DNA of 64,000 bases from Candidatus Bathyarchaeia archaeon (GTDB lineage Archaea > Thermoproteota > Bathyarchaeia > Bathyarchaeales > DTEX01), in contig JAWBXB010000007.1 in the NCBI GenBank assembly GCA_038868075.1, positions 43,666-107,665 of the forward strand, read 5' to 3'. Under the pieces are notes generated by a model. That model did not search any database, was not told the DNA's origin, and saw only the letters and a list, made by a program, of their open reading frames with translations. Shown one piece after another: positions 53,992-63,044 of this stretch; position 1 is the first letter of the stretch; every line of letters starts with the position of its first letter. The position numbers and the translations under genes were made by a program.

Positions 53992-54834
53992 TTGACTAAA
54001 TCGGTCGGCATAGTTGCACGCTTAGATCGCGAGGAAGCCCTTAACTTTGCGCTTGAAATTTCAAAATATTTTGAGTCCTCCGGATTTAAAGTATTCTTTG
54101 AATTAGAATTGGCTGAGAAAATCGGTAAAAGCAGTCTAGCGAGATCATTAAGGGATATGAACGTAGATTTAATTGTCACTATAGGTGGTGATGGAACAAT
54201 ACTAAAAACTTGTCTAAATATACCAAAGCCTGAGCCGCCAATATTAGCCATAGATATGGGTGCAAGAGGATTCCTAACTGAAGTATCACCGGAAAGAGCC
54301 TATGAAGCAGTAGAACAATATCTTAAAGGCTCATATTACATCGAGAGATATAGTAAGATTGCATCTTTTGTTAGAAATGCTAGGCTTCCTGATGCCTTAA
54401 ATGAGGTCTTTATAACATCAAGACACTTAGCAAAACTTTTACATGTTAAGATATGGAAGGATAATATAGATATTATGGAATGCAGAGCTGATGGTGTAAT
54501 TATTGCTTCTCAAGTTGGCTCAACAGCTTATTCTTTTTCTAGCGGGGGACCAATTCTCGATCCGGAGGTTGATGCTCTTATTTTAACACCTGTCTGTCCA
54601 GTAAACTTAATGCGCCCAATAGTCTTTCCCCCTAATTCAAGCATTAAAATCGAGTTAATTAAGCCTAAGAATGCACTTATAGTTGTTGACGGAAACTATC
54701 AGAGGGATATAGGTGATGGAGAAACTACCATCACCGTGAGAAACTCAGAGTATAAATCCACGTTTATAAGATTTGAAACGAATTTCTATAGGCGCCTTAA
54801 AAATAGGCTCCTATTTCCTCGGGAAGAGGGATGA
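53992..54834 (+). CDS. nadK: NAD kinase (ATP/polyphosphate-NAD kinase)
   Basis: A 280-residue enzyme making NADP. It starts with TTG at 53992. The diagnostic GGDGTILKTCLNIPKPEPPILAIDMGARGFLTE is followed by ADGVIIASQVGSTAYSFSSGGPILDP and LTPVCPVNLMRPIVFPPNSSI. All catalytic residues of the family appear present. Ten bases separate it from the nob1 gene, in the same direction. Confidence 0.93.
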   Translation: MTKSVGIVARLDREEALNFALEISKYFESSGFKVFFELELAEKIGKSSLARSLRDMNVDLIVTIGGDGTILKTCLNIPKPEPPILAIDMGARGFLTEVSPERAYEAVEQYLKGSYYIERYSKIASFVRNARLPDALNEVFITSRHLAKLLHVKIWKDNIDIMECRADGVIIASQVGSTAYSFSSGGPILDPEVDALILTPVCPVNLMRPIVFPPNSSIKIELIKPKNALIVVDGNYQRDIGDGETTITVRNSEYKSTFIRFETNFYRRLKNRLLFPREEG

Positions 54835-54843
54835 TTCAGAAAT

Positions 54844-55404
54844 ATGAGTAAGAGACGATGTAAAAGCATAGTCCTTGATACGTCAGCCTTTATAGCTGGT
54901 TTTAATCCATTAGATGTTGAAGAGGATACATATTCAGTTCCAGAGGTTGAAACCGAACTATTAGATTCATCTATACCTAAAATACGCTTCAATATGTCTG
55001 TTGAAAGCGGAAAACTTAAAGTGATCAAGCCATCACCCAAATACATTGATCTCGTTAAGTCAACTTCAAGCGAAATAGGCGACATAGGCTTTCTCTCAGA
55101 AGCAGATATGTCAGTCCTAGCCTTAGCAGTGCAATTAAAGGAGAATGGACAAAACCCGATAATAATCACAGATGACTACTCAATACAGAATGTTGCCGAA
55201 AAACTTAGACTTGAATTTACGCCTCTAGCAAGCTTCGGAATAAGATATCAATTACACTGGCTATTTTATTGCCCAGCATGCGGTAAAAAATACCCTCCAA
55301 ACAAGAAAATAATGATATGCGAAAACTGTGGAACACAGCTTAAGAGAAAACCGCTAAAAAGAACCCCGGTAAAAAATAACCTAACAACCAACCTCAAGTT
55401 ATAG
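54844..55404 (+). CDS. nob1: Nob1-like PIN endoribonuclease with zinc ribbon
   Basis: A 186-residue ribosome-maturation nuclease. The PIN domain starts with VLDTSAFIAGFNP (first catalytic Asp) and has EVETELLD, SEADMSVLALAVQLKENG and IITDDYSIQNVAEKLRL with further acidic ligands; a zinc ribbon follows (CPACGKKYPPNKKIMICENCG). In archaea Nob1 trims the 3' end of 16S rRNA. C-terminal tail is basic (LKRKPLKRTPVKNN). Confidence 0.92.
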   Translation: MSKRRCKSIVLDTSAFIAGFNPLDVEEDTYSVPEVETELLDSSIPKIRFNMSVESGKLKVIKPSPKYIDLVKSTSSEIGDIGFLSEADMSVLALAVQLKENGQNPIIITDDYSIQNVAEKLRLEFTPLASFGIRYQLHWLFYCPACGKKYPPNKKIMICENCGTQLKRKPLKRTPVKNNLTTNLKL

Positions 55405-55423
55405 ATGTAAGAAAAAGGAGAAA

Positions 55424-55485
55424 GCCAAGAAACCTAACGCGCCAGGGGGGATGAAAAGGGCGTTTGGCGGGTTAGGTTTCTTGGC
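55424..55485. repeat. Long perfect inverted repeat between convergent genes
   Basis: GCCAAGAAACCTAAC (55424-55438) and GTTAGGTTTCTTGGC (55471-55485) are perfect 15-base complements. Inside them CGCCA (55440-55444) and TGGCG (55465-55469) pair again after a single G:G mismatch, leaving a 20-base loop with two runs of G (GGGGGG, GGGCG). The whole forms a 21-position hairpin in the 121 bases between nob1 (plus) and the aminotransferase (minus). It could be a bidirectional terminator, a structured RNA or a mobile-element remnant. Confidence 0.7.
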
Positions 55486-55525
55486 GAGAGAATAAAATTA
55501 CAAGATTGTCTAATAAATTTTTCTG

Positions 55526-56683
55526 TTATTGGAATCTTTTTATTTTTGTATTTTTCCTTTTTTTTAGGGCATTTTTTAGGGCTTCTAGGACAAGTATTAC
55601 GTTTTTTCTGGTTGAGTTTACGCCCATTAGTCCTATGCGCCAGATTTTTCCCTTCAATTCCCCTAGCCCTCCACTTATCGTTATATTATATTCTTCTCGT
55701 AGCGTTCTCCTTACATCTTCATCATTTATTCCATTAGGAACTTTGACGGCTGTTATCGCCGGACAAATGTAATTTTTATCCGTAAAGATTGTTAATCCTA
55801 TTTCTTCAAGCCCATTTATTAGCGCCCAGATATTTTCTTTATGTCTTGCCCATCTATTTTCGAGTCCCTCTTCATAAAGCAATCTCAGCGCTTCCCTTAA
55901 TGCGTAAACGAGTGGTATGGGTGCTGTGTGATGATAGATTCTGTTACTTTCAAGCCAATATTTTTCTACCGTTGTCAGATCGAAGTACCAGCTTTGAACT
56001 TTTGTCCGCCTATTTCTAACAACGTTCATGGCTCTCTCGCTGACCGTTATTGGCGCTAATCCTGGTGGGCAGCTTAAGCATTTTTGTGATGCACTATAAC
56101 ATATATCTATACCCCACTCGTCAACTGAAAGTTCACATCCACCAAGCGAAGTGACGGCATCAACGATCAATAGCGCGCCATATTCATGTATAATCTTAGA
56201 TATCTCTTTGATTGGTTGGAGAACCCCTGTAGATGTTTCAGCATGAACTATTGCAACAGCCTTTGCATTAGAGTTTGCTAATGCATCCTTAACATTATCC
56301 ACGTTTATTATTCCTCCTAAAGGAACCCTAACCTCTATACTCTTACCACCACAACGCTTAACCATTTCACTCATTCTTTCACCAAAGAAGCCGTTAATGC
56401 AAACAATAATCTCATCATCTCTCTCAACAATATTACAAATTGCGCTCTCCATGCCAGCCGAACCAGTTCCAGATACTGGGAAAGTCACATGATTCTTTGT
56501 TTTGAATGCATATCTAAGTAATTTAACAGTTTCATCCATAACCTCACTGAAGTAGGGGTCTAGATGCTCAACTATAGGAAGCGTCATGGCTCTCAGAACC
56601 CTAGGATCAATATTGGTTGGACCTGCACCTAGAAGTAGCCTTTCAGGGGGCTTTAACTCACCGTAAACTTTCAGGGCACTCAT
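55526..56683 (-). CDS. Class V aminotransferase (serine-pyruvate / alanine-glyoxylate type)
   Basis: About 385 residues. LLLGAGPTNIDPRVLRAM opens the family, then EHLDPYFSEVMDE, VTFPVSGTGSAGMESAICNIVE, VHAETSTGVLQPIKEI, LIVDAVTSLGG and the PLP lysine in CYSASQKCLSCPPGLAPITV. Closest known relatives act on serine, alanine or phosphonopyruvate-type substrates with glyoxylate or pyruvate as acceptor. I use the ATG at 56683; a TTG at 56689 would add two residues. The palindrome 56688-56706 overlaps the ribosome-binding site. Confidence 0.9.
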   Translation of the reverse strand: MSALKVYGELKPPERLLLGAGPTNIDPRVLRAMTLPIVEHLDPYFSEVMDETVKLLRYAFKTKNHVTFPVSGTGSAGMESAICNIVERDDEIIVCINGFFGERMSEMVKRCGGKSIEVRVPLGGIINVDNVKDALANSNAKAVAIVHAETSTGVLQPIKEISKIIHEYGALLIVDAVTSLGGCELSVDEWGIDICYSASQKCLSCPPGLAPITVSERAMNVVRNRRTKVQSWYFDLTTVEKYWLESNRIYHHTAPIPLVYALREALRLLYEEGLENRWARHKENIWALINGLEEIGLTIFTDKNYICPAITAVKVPNGINDEDVRRTLREEYNITISGGLGELKGKIWRIGLMGVNSTRKNVILVLEALKNALKKRKNTKIKRFQ

Positions 56684-56687
56684 CTCC

Positions 56688-56706
56688 AACCACTCCAGGA
56701 GTGGTT
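56688..56706. promoter_or_regulatory. Palindrome over the ribosome-binding site of the aminotransferase
   Basis: AACCACTCCAGGAGTGGTT is a perfect 19-base palindrome whose GGAGTGG (on the minus strand) is the ribosome-binding site nine bases before the ATG at 56683. In RNA it would form a tight 9-bp hairpin burying the site; in DNA it could be an operator. Confidence 0.45.
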
Positions 56707-56824
56707 AAAGTCACAAAACTTAGGAAAGAAATACATGAGAATATAAATTTTTAGCTCCCTCCACCTAGATAATAAAGCAATTATTCTTTAAAGCCGAACG
56801 CTTATTTGATTAGAGAAAACTTAT

Positions 56825-58540
56825 TTAGGATAACTCAAACTCAAGAGTCATAAGATTGTATGTTGAAGTATTCGGGACGAGAACTTCAAGATAAGCATAT
56901 ATTTTTGATAACCCAGCGTCACGTGCTAATACTACCATACTAATATAAATGGTGTCTAGGCTACCGATATCAAGCCATTCCCCATATTCTTGAAGATAAA
57001 CTCCATCAGAAACAATTATTTGCTCAGAAGCCCGATAATCGTCACTGAAAGAGATTGTGCAGTCTAATAGGCGCCCAATGTTTACTTGACTAAACGTCCT
57101 AAGCCTAATCCTCCAGCTCTCAACATCCTTATTCTCAACTCTTAGAACATAGTTGTATTTTGCTGGCTTAGGAAAAGCTAAAAGAACCAGTTGGCGATGA
57201 GATATGGTCACGGTAGATCCAGCGCTATTACTGAAGAACCTACCCCTAATAACATGGGACCCAGCAGGCAAATCCCCGCACCATAATGACGTAGCCGAGT
57301 TAGCATAATTAGCACTATGGGGGGACTGCCATGAAACAGACTCCACCCTATCAACCCCATCAACTTGTAACTGAACACCCTTACCAGCCAGCGTCTCAAG
57401 TGCGTTATGAGGATTTCCTCCGAGGTACATAGCAAGTGCTACCGAGTCCCACGCTAAATTAATGCTTAAAAGTGCCTCAGAATCATTAACAGGCGTACCT
57501 GAATTTGTTGAAACTGTGGTTGTCGACCAGACGAAACCATAATAGAGAAATAAGTTTGCTGGAAAACAAACTACTATTAGTTGGCGCTCATCTATTGTTG
57601 TTTGAGAATTAGCTCTATTAGAGAAAAATCTTCCCTTAATTGTATGTTGACCAGCTCCTAATTCTTCCACCCATATTATCGTGAGAGAATTTGCACAATT
57701 AGTGTCATAGGGGGATTGCCACTGCATTACATGTATATCAGCTCCATCAATATTAATAGTTATGCCTTTTCCCCTTACCGATTCAGTTGAACCATGCCTA
57801 TTTCCTGCATTATATATAATAAATGCTACCGAGTCCACGCTTAAATTGAACGTTATAATGGCATATGGATCGTCAACTGGTCTTATTGATCTTGTTGAGC
57901 AGGATGTTGTTGACCTAATACCATATACTGTTATGTTTTGGAACCAGAATACGGCGATATGTCTCGTATCAATACCTACCGTGCTTCCAGCGTAGTTTGA
58001 GAAGAATCTTCCTTTAATTGTGTGTGGACCAGCCGTTAAGTTTGTTGCGTAAATAACTGTAACCGAGTTAGCATAATTAGCACTACAGGGGGACTGCCAT
58101 GAGTATGCTACGTCTAAACCATCTATGTTTATGGCGCATCCCTTACCATAATAGCTTTCAGTTGAACCATGCCTATTTCCTGCATTATATATGATGAGAA
58201 CGGGCGACGCCCTCTCTAAATTAATGTTTAGAATTGCCTCACTATCGTCCACTGGACTATTCGAACTTGTTTGAACCCTTACATTCGAGGACTTGAAAAT
58301 GTAACCATATTTTAAGCCCATTGGTGATTGAACGCTTATTTTAGCGCTTGTATTATTCATGTATATTATGCTTGTACCCACTGTTCCCTCGTGGAATACA
58401 ACTTTAGGTTCCTCAACTCTCAATGGCGATGCATAAATATACTCTATGTTCCATGTTTCAGCATATGTTACACTCACTAGACTAAATAATAGGATTAAAC
58501 ATATGCCTGCTGCAATATACTCCTTTATCTCTAGCCGCAT
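56825..58540 (-). CDS. Secreted protein with three long internal repeats
   Basis: A 571-residue protein with an N-terminal signal peptide (EYIAAGICLILLFSLVSVTYA). Residues about 83-208, 209-335 and 336-460 are three copies of a roughly 125-residue beta-rich unit with the shared landmarks PVDDSEAILNINL, NAGNRHGSTES..GKG..INIDG, WQSP.SANYANS and GPHTIKGRFFSN.AGSTV..D.RHIAV. A further 110-residue unrelated C-terminal domain follows. The repeats may form separate Ig- or jelly-roll-like domains on the cell surface. Its gene is directly downstream of the pilin-like gene in the same direction, suggesting an assembled surface structure. No family recognised. Confidence 0.75.
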   Translation of the reverse strand: MRLEIKEYIAAGICLILLFSLVSVTYAETWNIEYIYASPLRVEEPKVVFHEGTVGTSIIYMNNTSAKISVQSPMGLKYGYIFKSSNVRVQTSSNSPVDDSEAILNINLERASPVLIIYNAGNRHGSTESYYGKGCAINIDGLDVAYSWQSPCSANYANSVTVIYATNLTAGPHTIKGRFFSNYAGSTVGIDTRHIAVFWFQNITVYGIRSTTSCSTRSIRPVDDPYAIITFNLSVDSVAFIIYNAGNRHGSTESVRGKGITINIDGADIHVMQWQSPYDTNCANSLTIIWVEELGAGQHTIKGRFFSNRANSQTTIDERQLIVVCFPANLFLYYGFVWSTTTVSTNSGTPVNDSEALLSINLAWDSVALAMYLGGNPHNALETLAGKGVQLQVDGVDRVESVSWQSPHSANYANSATSLWCGDLPAGSHVIRGRFFSNSAGSTVTISHRQLVLLAFPKPAKYNYVLRVENKDVESWRIRLRTFSQVNIGRLLDCTISFSDDYRASEQIIVSDGVYLQEYGEWLDIGSLDTIYISMVVLARDAGLSKIYAYLEVLVPNTSTYNLMTLEFELS

Positions 58541-58594
58541 AATATCTACCTACCTCAAATAAAAAGTTAAAAAAGGTTGAATCAGGTTTCTAAT

Positions 58595-59164
58595 TTATTC
58601 TCCCTGAACAATCAGTTTAAGTGCGACTGAAACTGATTGGGTTGATTGGGCATCCGCCTTCCATTTAATCTCCCATTGCACCCGCCATTCCGCGCCAGCC
58701 GGAATTGTTAGGTCTCCTGTTGAGGAGTATTGGGAGCCAATGGTTATCGTGTTTCCCATCTGAGTATTTCCCGCAAATACTTTCACATATATGTAGTCTA
58801 TGGCAGATGTGTCTCCGCTCCAAGAGTCAAATTCAAGCTTGATAACTCTGCTTGAAGAGTCAAAGTTCCTGATTCTAATGATATCCTCATATATTCTTGT
58901 TGCATTAGGCCAGCCTGATATGCTATTGAAGCTCACATATGTTCCATTTACACCTATGCTTGCTCCGGCAGCATTACTATCAGCGCCTAATTTAAATTGG
59001 ACCTTTGCTGTCTCGACTGTTACTGGTGAGAACTCCATACGGAACAGGTTATATACCGCTGCACTGACACCAGTTATAGCTAGTGCCACCAATAATAGAG
59101 CCAATACTTCTAATGATGTTTGTCCTTTCTTCCTTCTCCTCCTAAACAATGTTTCCTCCTCCAT
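58595..59164 (-). CDS. Type IV pilin-like protein with class III signal peptide
   Basis: A 189-residue protein starting with a basic leader (RRRRKK), then the cleavage site G14-Q15 and TSLEVLALLLVALAITGVSAAVYN, the Q-[ST]-x-E-hydrophobic pattern of class III signals processed by archaeal prepilin peptidase. The mature part is threonine/serine-rich beta structure (FKLGADSNAAGASIGVNGTYV, AIDYIYVKVFAGNTQMG). It is a pilin or a pilin-like adhesion subunit, not an archaellin as far as the sequence tells. No pilus ATPase or membrane platform gene is in the window. Confidence 0.85.
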   Translation of the reverse strand: MEEETLFRRRRKKGQTSLEVLALLLVALAITGVSAAVYNLFRMEFSPVTVETAKVQFKLGADSNAAGASIGVNGTYVSFNSISGWPNATRIYEDIIRIRNFDSSSRVIKLEFDSWSGDTSAIDYIYVKVFAGNTQMGNTITIGSQYSSTGDLTIPAGAEWRVQWEIKWKADAQSTQSVSVALKLIVQGE

Positions 59165-59339
59165 TAATCATTTATATAGATTTCTATAATCTATTTTTTA
59201 AAAATAGATTATGAAGAAGAAATATGGGTTTAAAAATCATTTTTATTCTATTAGGCAGCTATTAGGATTATATACTGCCTAAAGTAAGCGGATAATTTAT
59301 GTTTACTCCTAAAATTATCTTTATTTGGATGGTTGAGTT

Positions 59340-60539
59340 ATGGGGAAAGATGGATCTTCCATGAAGGTTTTAATAGTGGTGACGGTTTCGCATGTTATGC
59401 AGCATATTTATCTCGGATCATCGATTCTTCTACCATTAATAGTTAGGGATTTAATGCTAAATTATACTGAATTTGGGTTGGCAATGGCGATATCATTACT
59501 TATTGGTAGCTTATCCCAGGTGATTTTCAGTATTGCCAACCGAGGGTTGCGAGACACATTCTACTTGGGTTGGGTAATATACTGCTTTCTTTGGGAATAT
59601 TCTTAACAGGCTTATCCCATAAACCCATGGACTTTTTAGGTGCCAGATTAATATCAAATCTGGGTATTGCACCACAGCATCCAATGGGAACAGCGATAGT
59701 TAGTGAAAGGTTTGATGGGAAGTCCCTTGGGATGGCGATAGGTTTTCATTATGGGTTAGCGTATATATTGGCCCAGTTTTAATGACAATATTGTCTCTTA
59801 TATTGGGTGGAGAAGCACATTATTTATTTTCTCTATACCAGTGTTCATAGTTGGTTTAACAGTAATATGGTATCTTAGCGGGGAGAAGAGGTCTCGGGGA
59901 GGTATGGTTGAAGGATCTATTGGGGGAACAAGCCTAAAAAATGACATTATGATCCTCCTAAAGACTGAGAGTGTTACACCGATCCTGGCTGCTCAAGCGT
60001 TACTCTCCGGCGGAATAGATATAGGGACCTTAACTACTTATATCCCAATCTTTCTAGCAGACTTTCTGGGAATAGACACCTATGAAAGGGGCATGGTTTA
60101 CGCGGTTGGGCTTCTCGGAGGAGTTGCTGGACTAGTTTTACTAGGGAAATATGCTGGACGTATAGGATATATTAGAGTATCGGTTGTCTCAGCGCTCGTT
60201 TCATCCTTTCTCGTTTATCTATCGGCTTTCTATACAGTTGAAGCAAACAGGATGCTGCTTGCATTGCATTTATTCACTATGATGTTTATGAGCTTCTCAT
60301 TACCAACTTTACTGTAATCCCATTTGATCAGGGTTACAAGCGGATATAATCGGGATCTATTAGTTGGAATCTTCTTTACAATAGGCTCAATCTTTAATTC
60401 TCTTTGGGTTGGGATTATAGGTAATTTAATAGATGCATATGCATCATTTAAATCAGCTATCGTGTTCATGGACTCTCTTGGGTTAATAGCTTTAATGGTG
60501 CTCGTAGCTCAAGTTAAAAAGAAGCCATCTAGCCTCTAG
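59340..60539 (+). pseudogene. MFS transporter pseudogene, several frameshifts
   Basis: Four successive open segments (59340-59606, 59570-59782, 59841-60317 and 60324-60539) in changing frames together read as one major facilitator: SHVMQHIYLGSSILLPLIV, GARLISNLGIAPQHPMGTAI (a loop typical of fosmidomycin-resistance/MFS proteins), MVYAVGLLGGVAGLVLLGKYAGRIG and LWVGIIGNLIDAYASFKSAIV. The total of about 390 codons matches a 12-helix MFS protein. At least three frameshifts or stops have destroyed it. It starts with ATG and a TATA-like element upstream, so it decayed in place. Confidence 0.85.
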
Positions 60540-61705
60540 CTAAGTTCCGCTAGGAAGATACGTAGCTCATCCTCAGATATAGGGATTTTGTATCTGCCGT
60601 TAATTGAGGCCATCTCACCTATCTTTTTTGGAAGAACAAACATTAGGGATTCGCTCTCAATCTTCTTATCATAATGCATTATTTTTATGAGCTCATTTAT
60701 ATCAAAATCCATTTTAAGGGGTAGCCCAAAGGATGCTAGTAGCCTATTTTGTCTTTCCCATTCATCTATATTCCAGAATCCCTTTCTAACGGCGATCCAA
60801 CCAGATAATCTCATGCCAACTGAAACTGCTTCGCCATGTAAACATTTGTAGCCACTGAGCCTTTCAAGGGCATGGGCGGGGGTATGCCCATAATTTAGAA
60901 TAGATCTTTTATTCTCCTCTCTAGGATCCTCCTCAACTATTCCCTTCTTTATTATGCATGACCTCTTTATTATATGGAGCAGTGCATCCCCGTCAAGCCT
61001 CTTTATCCTTTCAGTATTCCTCTCAAGATAATTGAATAAATCCTTATCACATATGACACCATATTTGACAACCTCAGATAATCCGCTGAGAAACTCTCTT
61101 TTAGGAAGGGTTTTAAGTAGTGAGGGGTCAATGTAAACTCTCCTCGGCTGATAGAACGACCCTATTATATTTTTGCCCTCTTCAGTATCTACAGCGGTTT
61201 TTCCACCTATACTACTATCAACCTGGGCCATTAATGTTGATGGAACCTGGATGTATGGAATCCCGCGCATAAATACTGATGCTGTAAAGCCGCTTACGTC
61301 CCCAACAACGCCTCCGCCTAAGGCTATAATTGCAGATTTCCTGTTAAATCCATTCTCAAGGAGCTTTGTAACCAAATATTTAACAGTGTCTAAACTTTTT
61401 GATCCTTCGCCTTCAGGGAAATCGATTAGGCAGGCGCTGATATTCTCCTCATTAAATCTTCTGAGTAACCTTTCACCATAAATGTCCCTGATACTTGAAT
61501 CTGTTATTATAGCGTATTTATCGCCTACTGGATTCTTTTTTAGGTCTAAGGGTATGTCTTCCAGAATATTGTATCCTATGATGATGTCATAGGATTCATT
61601 GAGGAACCTCTTAATGTTTAAGCTTAGTTTCTCAAAATATCTCAAATATTTGCCCCACAGCCATTTATTTAGGCGTTGCGTTAGCCCATTAACCTTCGGC
61701 AGCAT
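60536..61705 (-). CDS. aroB: 3-dehydroquinate synthase
   Basis: A 389-residue enzyme, second step of the shikimate pathway. NAD-binding GGGVVGDVSGFTASVFMRGI, QVPSTLMAQVDSSIGGKTAVD, SILNYGHTPAHALERLSGYKCLHGEAVSVGMRL (zinc ligands His). The first 35 residues (MLPKVNGLTQRLNKW on) are longer than in many homologues, and an internal start nearer NIKRFLNESYDIIIG is possible. It overlaps the DAHP synthase gene by 17 bases and the end of the MFS pseudogene by four. Confidence 0.93.
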   Translation of the reverse strand: MLPKVNGLTQRLNKWLWGKYLRYFEKLSLNIKRFLNESYDIIIGYNILEDIPLDLKKNPVGDKYAIITDSSIRDIYGERLLRRFNEENISACLIDFPEGEGSKSLDTVKYLVTKLLENGFNRKSAIIALGGGVVGDVSGFTASVFMRGIPYIQVPSTLMAQVDSSIGGKTAVDTEEGKNIIGSFYQPRRVYIDPSLLKTLPKREFLSGLSEVVKYGVICDKDLFNYLERNTERIKRLDGDALLHIIKRSCIIKKGIVEEDPREENKRSILNYGHTPAHALERLSGYKCLHGEAVSVGMRLSGWIAVRKGFWNIDEWERQNRLLASFGLPLKMDFDINELIKIMHYDKKIESESLMFVLPKKIGEMASINGRYKIPISEDELRIFLAELS

Positions 61706-62726
61706 TTAGCATATAAATTTTCTTGCAGACATCTATTATTTTCTTAAGCTCGAAGGGCAATATCATTTGAGGCCCATCAGATAATGCCTCATTAGGATTA
61801 TAGTGAACCTCTATCATTAGTCCGTGCGCTCCAGCGGCTATAGCGGCTTTACTCATAGAGTAGATTAAATCCCTGCGTCCGGTCCCATGGCTTGGATCAA
61901 CTATTACCGGTAGATATGTCTCTTTCTTTATCACCGGGATAGCGCTTAAATCTAGACTATACCGTGTAAATTGCCTGCCTCTGCCAATTGGTATTATTCC
62001 TCTCTCACAGAGGATTACATCCTTATTTCCCTGAGCCACTGCTCTCTCAGAGAAAGAAAGAAATTCTTCTATGCTTGCGCCAAAATTCCTCTTTATTAAA
62101 ATGGGCTTCTTTTGTTTAGCAGCTTCCTCAATTAAATCCTGATTATACATGTTTCTAGCACCTATCTGAAGTATGTCCACGTATTTAGCAACTAATTCAA
62201 CGTGCCTTTCACTTCTAACCTCCGATATTGTTGGCATACCATACTCTTCACCAGCCCTAGCTAGAAGCTCCAGCCCCTCCTCACCTAACCCCTGAAAGGA
62301 ATGAACGGATGTTCGAGGTTTGAAAGCTCCGCCACGCAATATGTCTGCACCAGCCTCACTAACCTCTTTAGCAATCCTAAAAATCTGCTCTCTACTTTCA
62401 ACAGCACATGGTCCAGCTATAAAAACAGGCCTATTCTTACCGCCTATCCTAACACCTTTAACTTCTATAACCCTATCTTCTGGGAAAAACGAGCGGGCAA
62501 CAAGCCTGTAGGGCGAAGCAATTCTATAAGCCTTCTCAACACCCGGCAGCAAGGCTATCCTATCAAAGTCCACCTTATCCTCGTCACCAATCAAGCCTAG
62601 CAGAGTCTGGAACTCACCCCTTGACACATCAACCCTCAAACCATACTTTTCCCTAACGAACTTAATAACACGCTCAATATCCTCATCAGTTGCATCAGGT
62701 CTCATGACTATGGCCATAGCCGCCAA
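61689..62726 (-). CDS. DAHP synthase (type I beta, with N-terminal ferredoxin-like domain)
   Basis: A 345-residue enzyme joining PEP and erythrose 4-phosphate, first step of aromatic amino-acid synthesis. Residues 1-70 are the FL regulatory domain (IVMRPDATDEDIERVIKFVREKYGL), the barrel shows PVFIAGPCAVESREQIF, GADILRGGAFKPRTSVHSFQGLGEEGL, DILQIGARNMYNQDLIE, LIKRNFGASIEEFL and PVIVDPSHGTGRRDL. Together with aroB it forms a two-gene operon, but the rest of the shikimate genes are not in the window. Confidence 0.93.
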   Translation of the reverse strand: MAAMAIVMRPDATDEDIERVIKFVREKYGLRVDVSRGEFQTLLGLIGDEDKVDFDRIALLPGVEKAYRIASPYRLVARSFFPEDRVIEVKGVRIGGKNRPVFIAGPCAVESREQIFRIAKEVSEAGADILRGGAFKPRTSVHSFQGLGEEGLELLARAGEEYGMPTISEVRSERHVELVAKYVDILQIGARNMYNQDLIEEAAKQKKPILIKRNFGASIEEFLSFSERAVAQGNKDVILCERGIIPIGRGRQFTRYSLDLSAIPVIKKETYLPVIVDPSHGTGRRDLIYSMSKAAIAAGAHGLMIEVHYNPNEALSDGPQMILPFELKKIIDVCKKIYMLNAAEG

Positions 62727-62869
62727 CCCCTATGTTTTAAGCCAGCAATACGTGAAAACAAAAATAATTTTAGGCAGCGTAAATTTAAATCAATCGCAAA
62801 TTAAAATTCATTAATCTCATGACCGACCGAAAAAGTAAAATTTAACCACTAAAAATATGGAAAATTGAT

Positions 62870-62987
62870 GCGGGGGTACCCAAGCCAGGACCAAATAGAG
62901 GGTCAGAGAAACCCTCTAGGGGAAGGGGGAGGACTTAAGATCCTCTGGCGTAGGCCCTCGTGGGTTCAAATCCCACCCCCCGCACCA
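62870..62987 (+). tRNA. tRNA-Leu (TAA) with a D-arm intron
   Basis: Acceptor GCGGGGG/CCCCCGC, D-stem CCC (62879-62881) with GGG (62925-62927), anticodon stem GAGGA/TCCTC with loop CTTAAGA (anticodon TAA), a long variable arm, T-stem TGGG/CCCA with TTCAAAT, discriminator A and encoded CCA (62985-62987). The D-loop is about 43 bases, 29-31 longer than normal, and the excess contains TAGAGGGT and ACCCTCTA, which pair into an 8-bp hairpin with a 7-base loop: a noncanonical intron near position 20. Exact splice sites are not certain. Confidence 0.92.
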
Positions 62988-63044
62988 TTTTACCGGTAAA
63001 AATTTATATTATATGTTCTTCCGCATTTATTCTTCTTGATTGTT

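Noticed and set aside
59340-60539. Programmed frameshifting in a functional MFS gene
   Set aside because: At least three separate breaks in different directions and no slippery site; decay is simpler.
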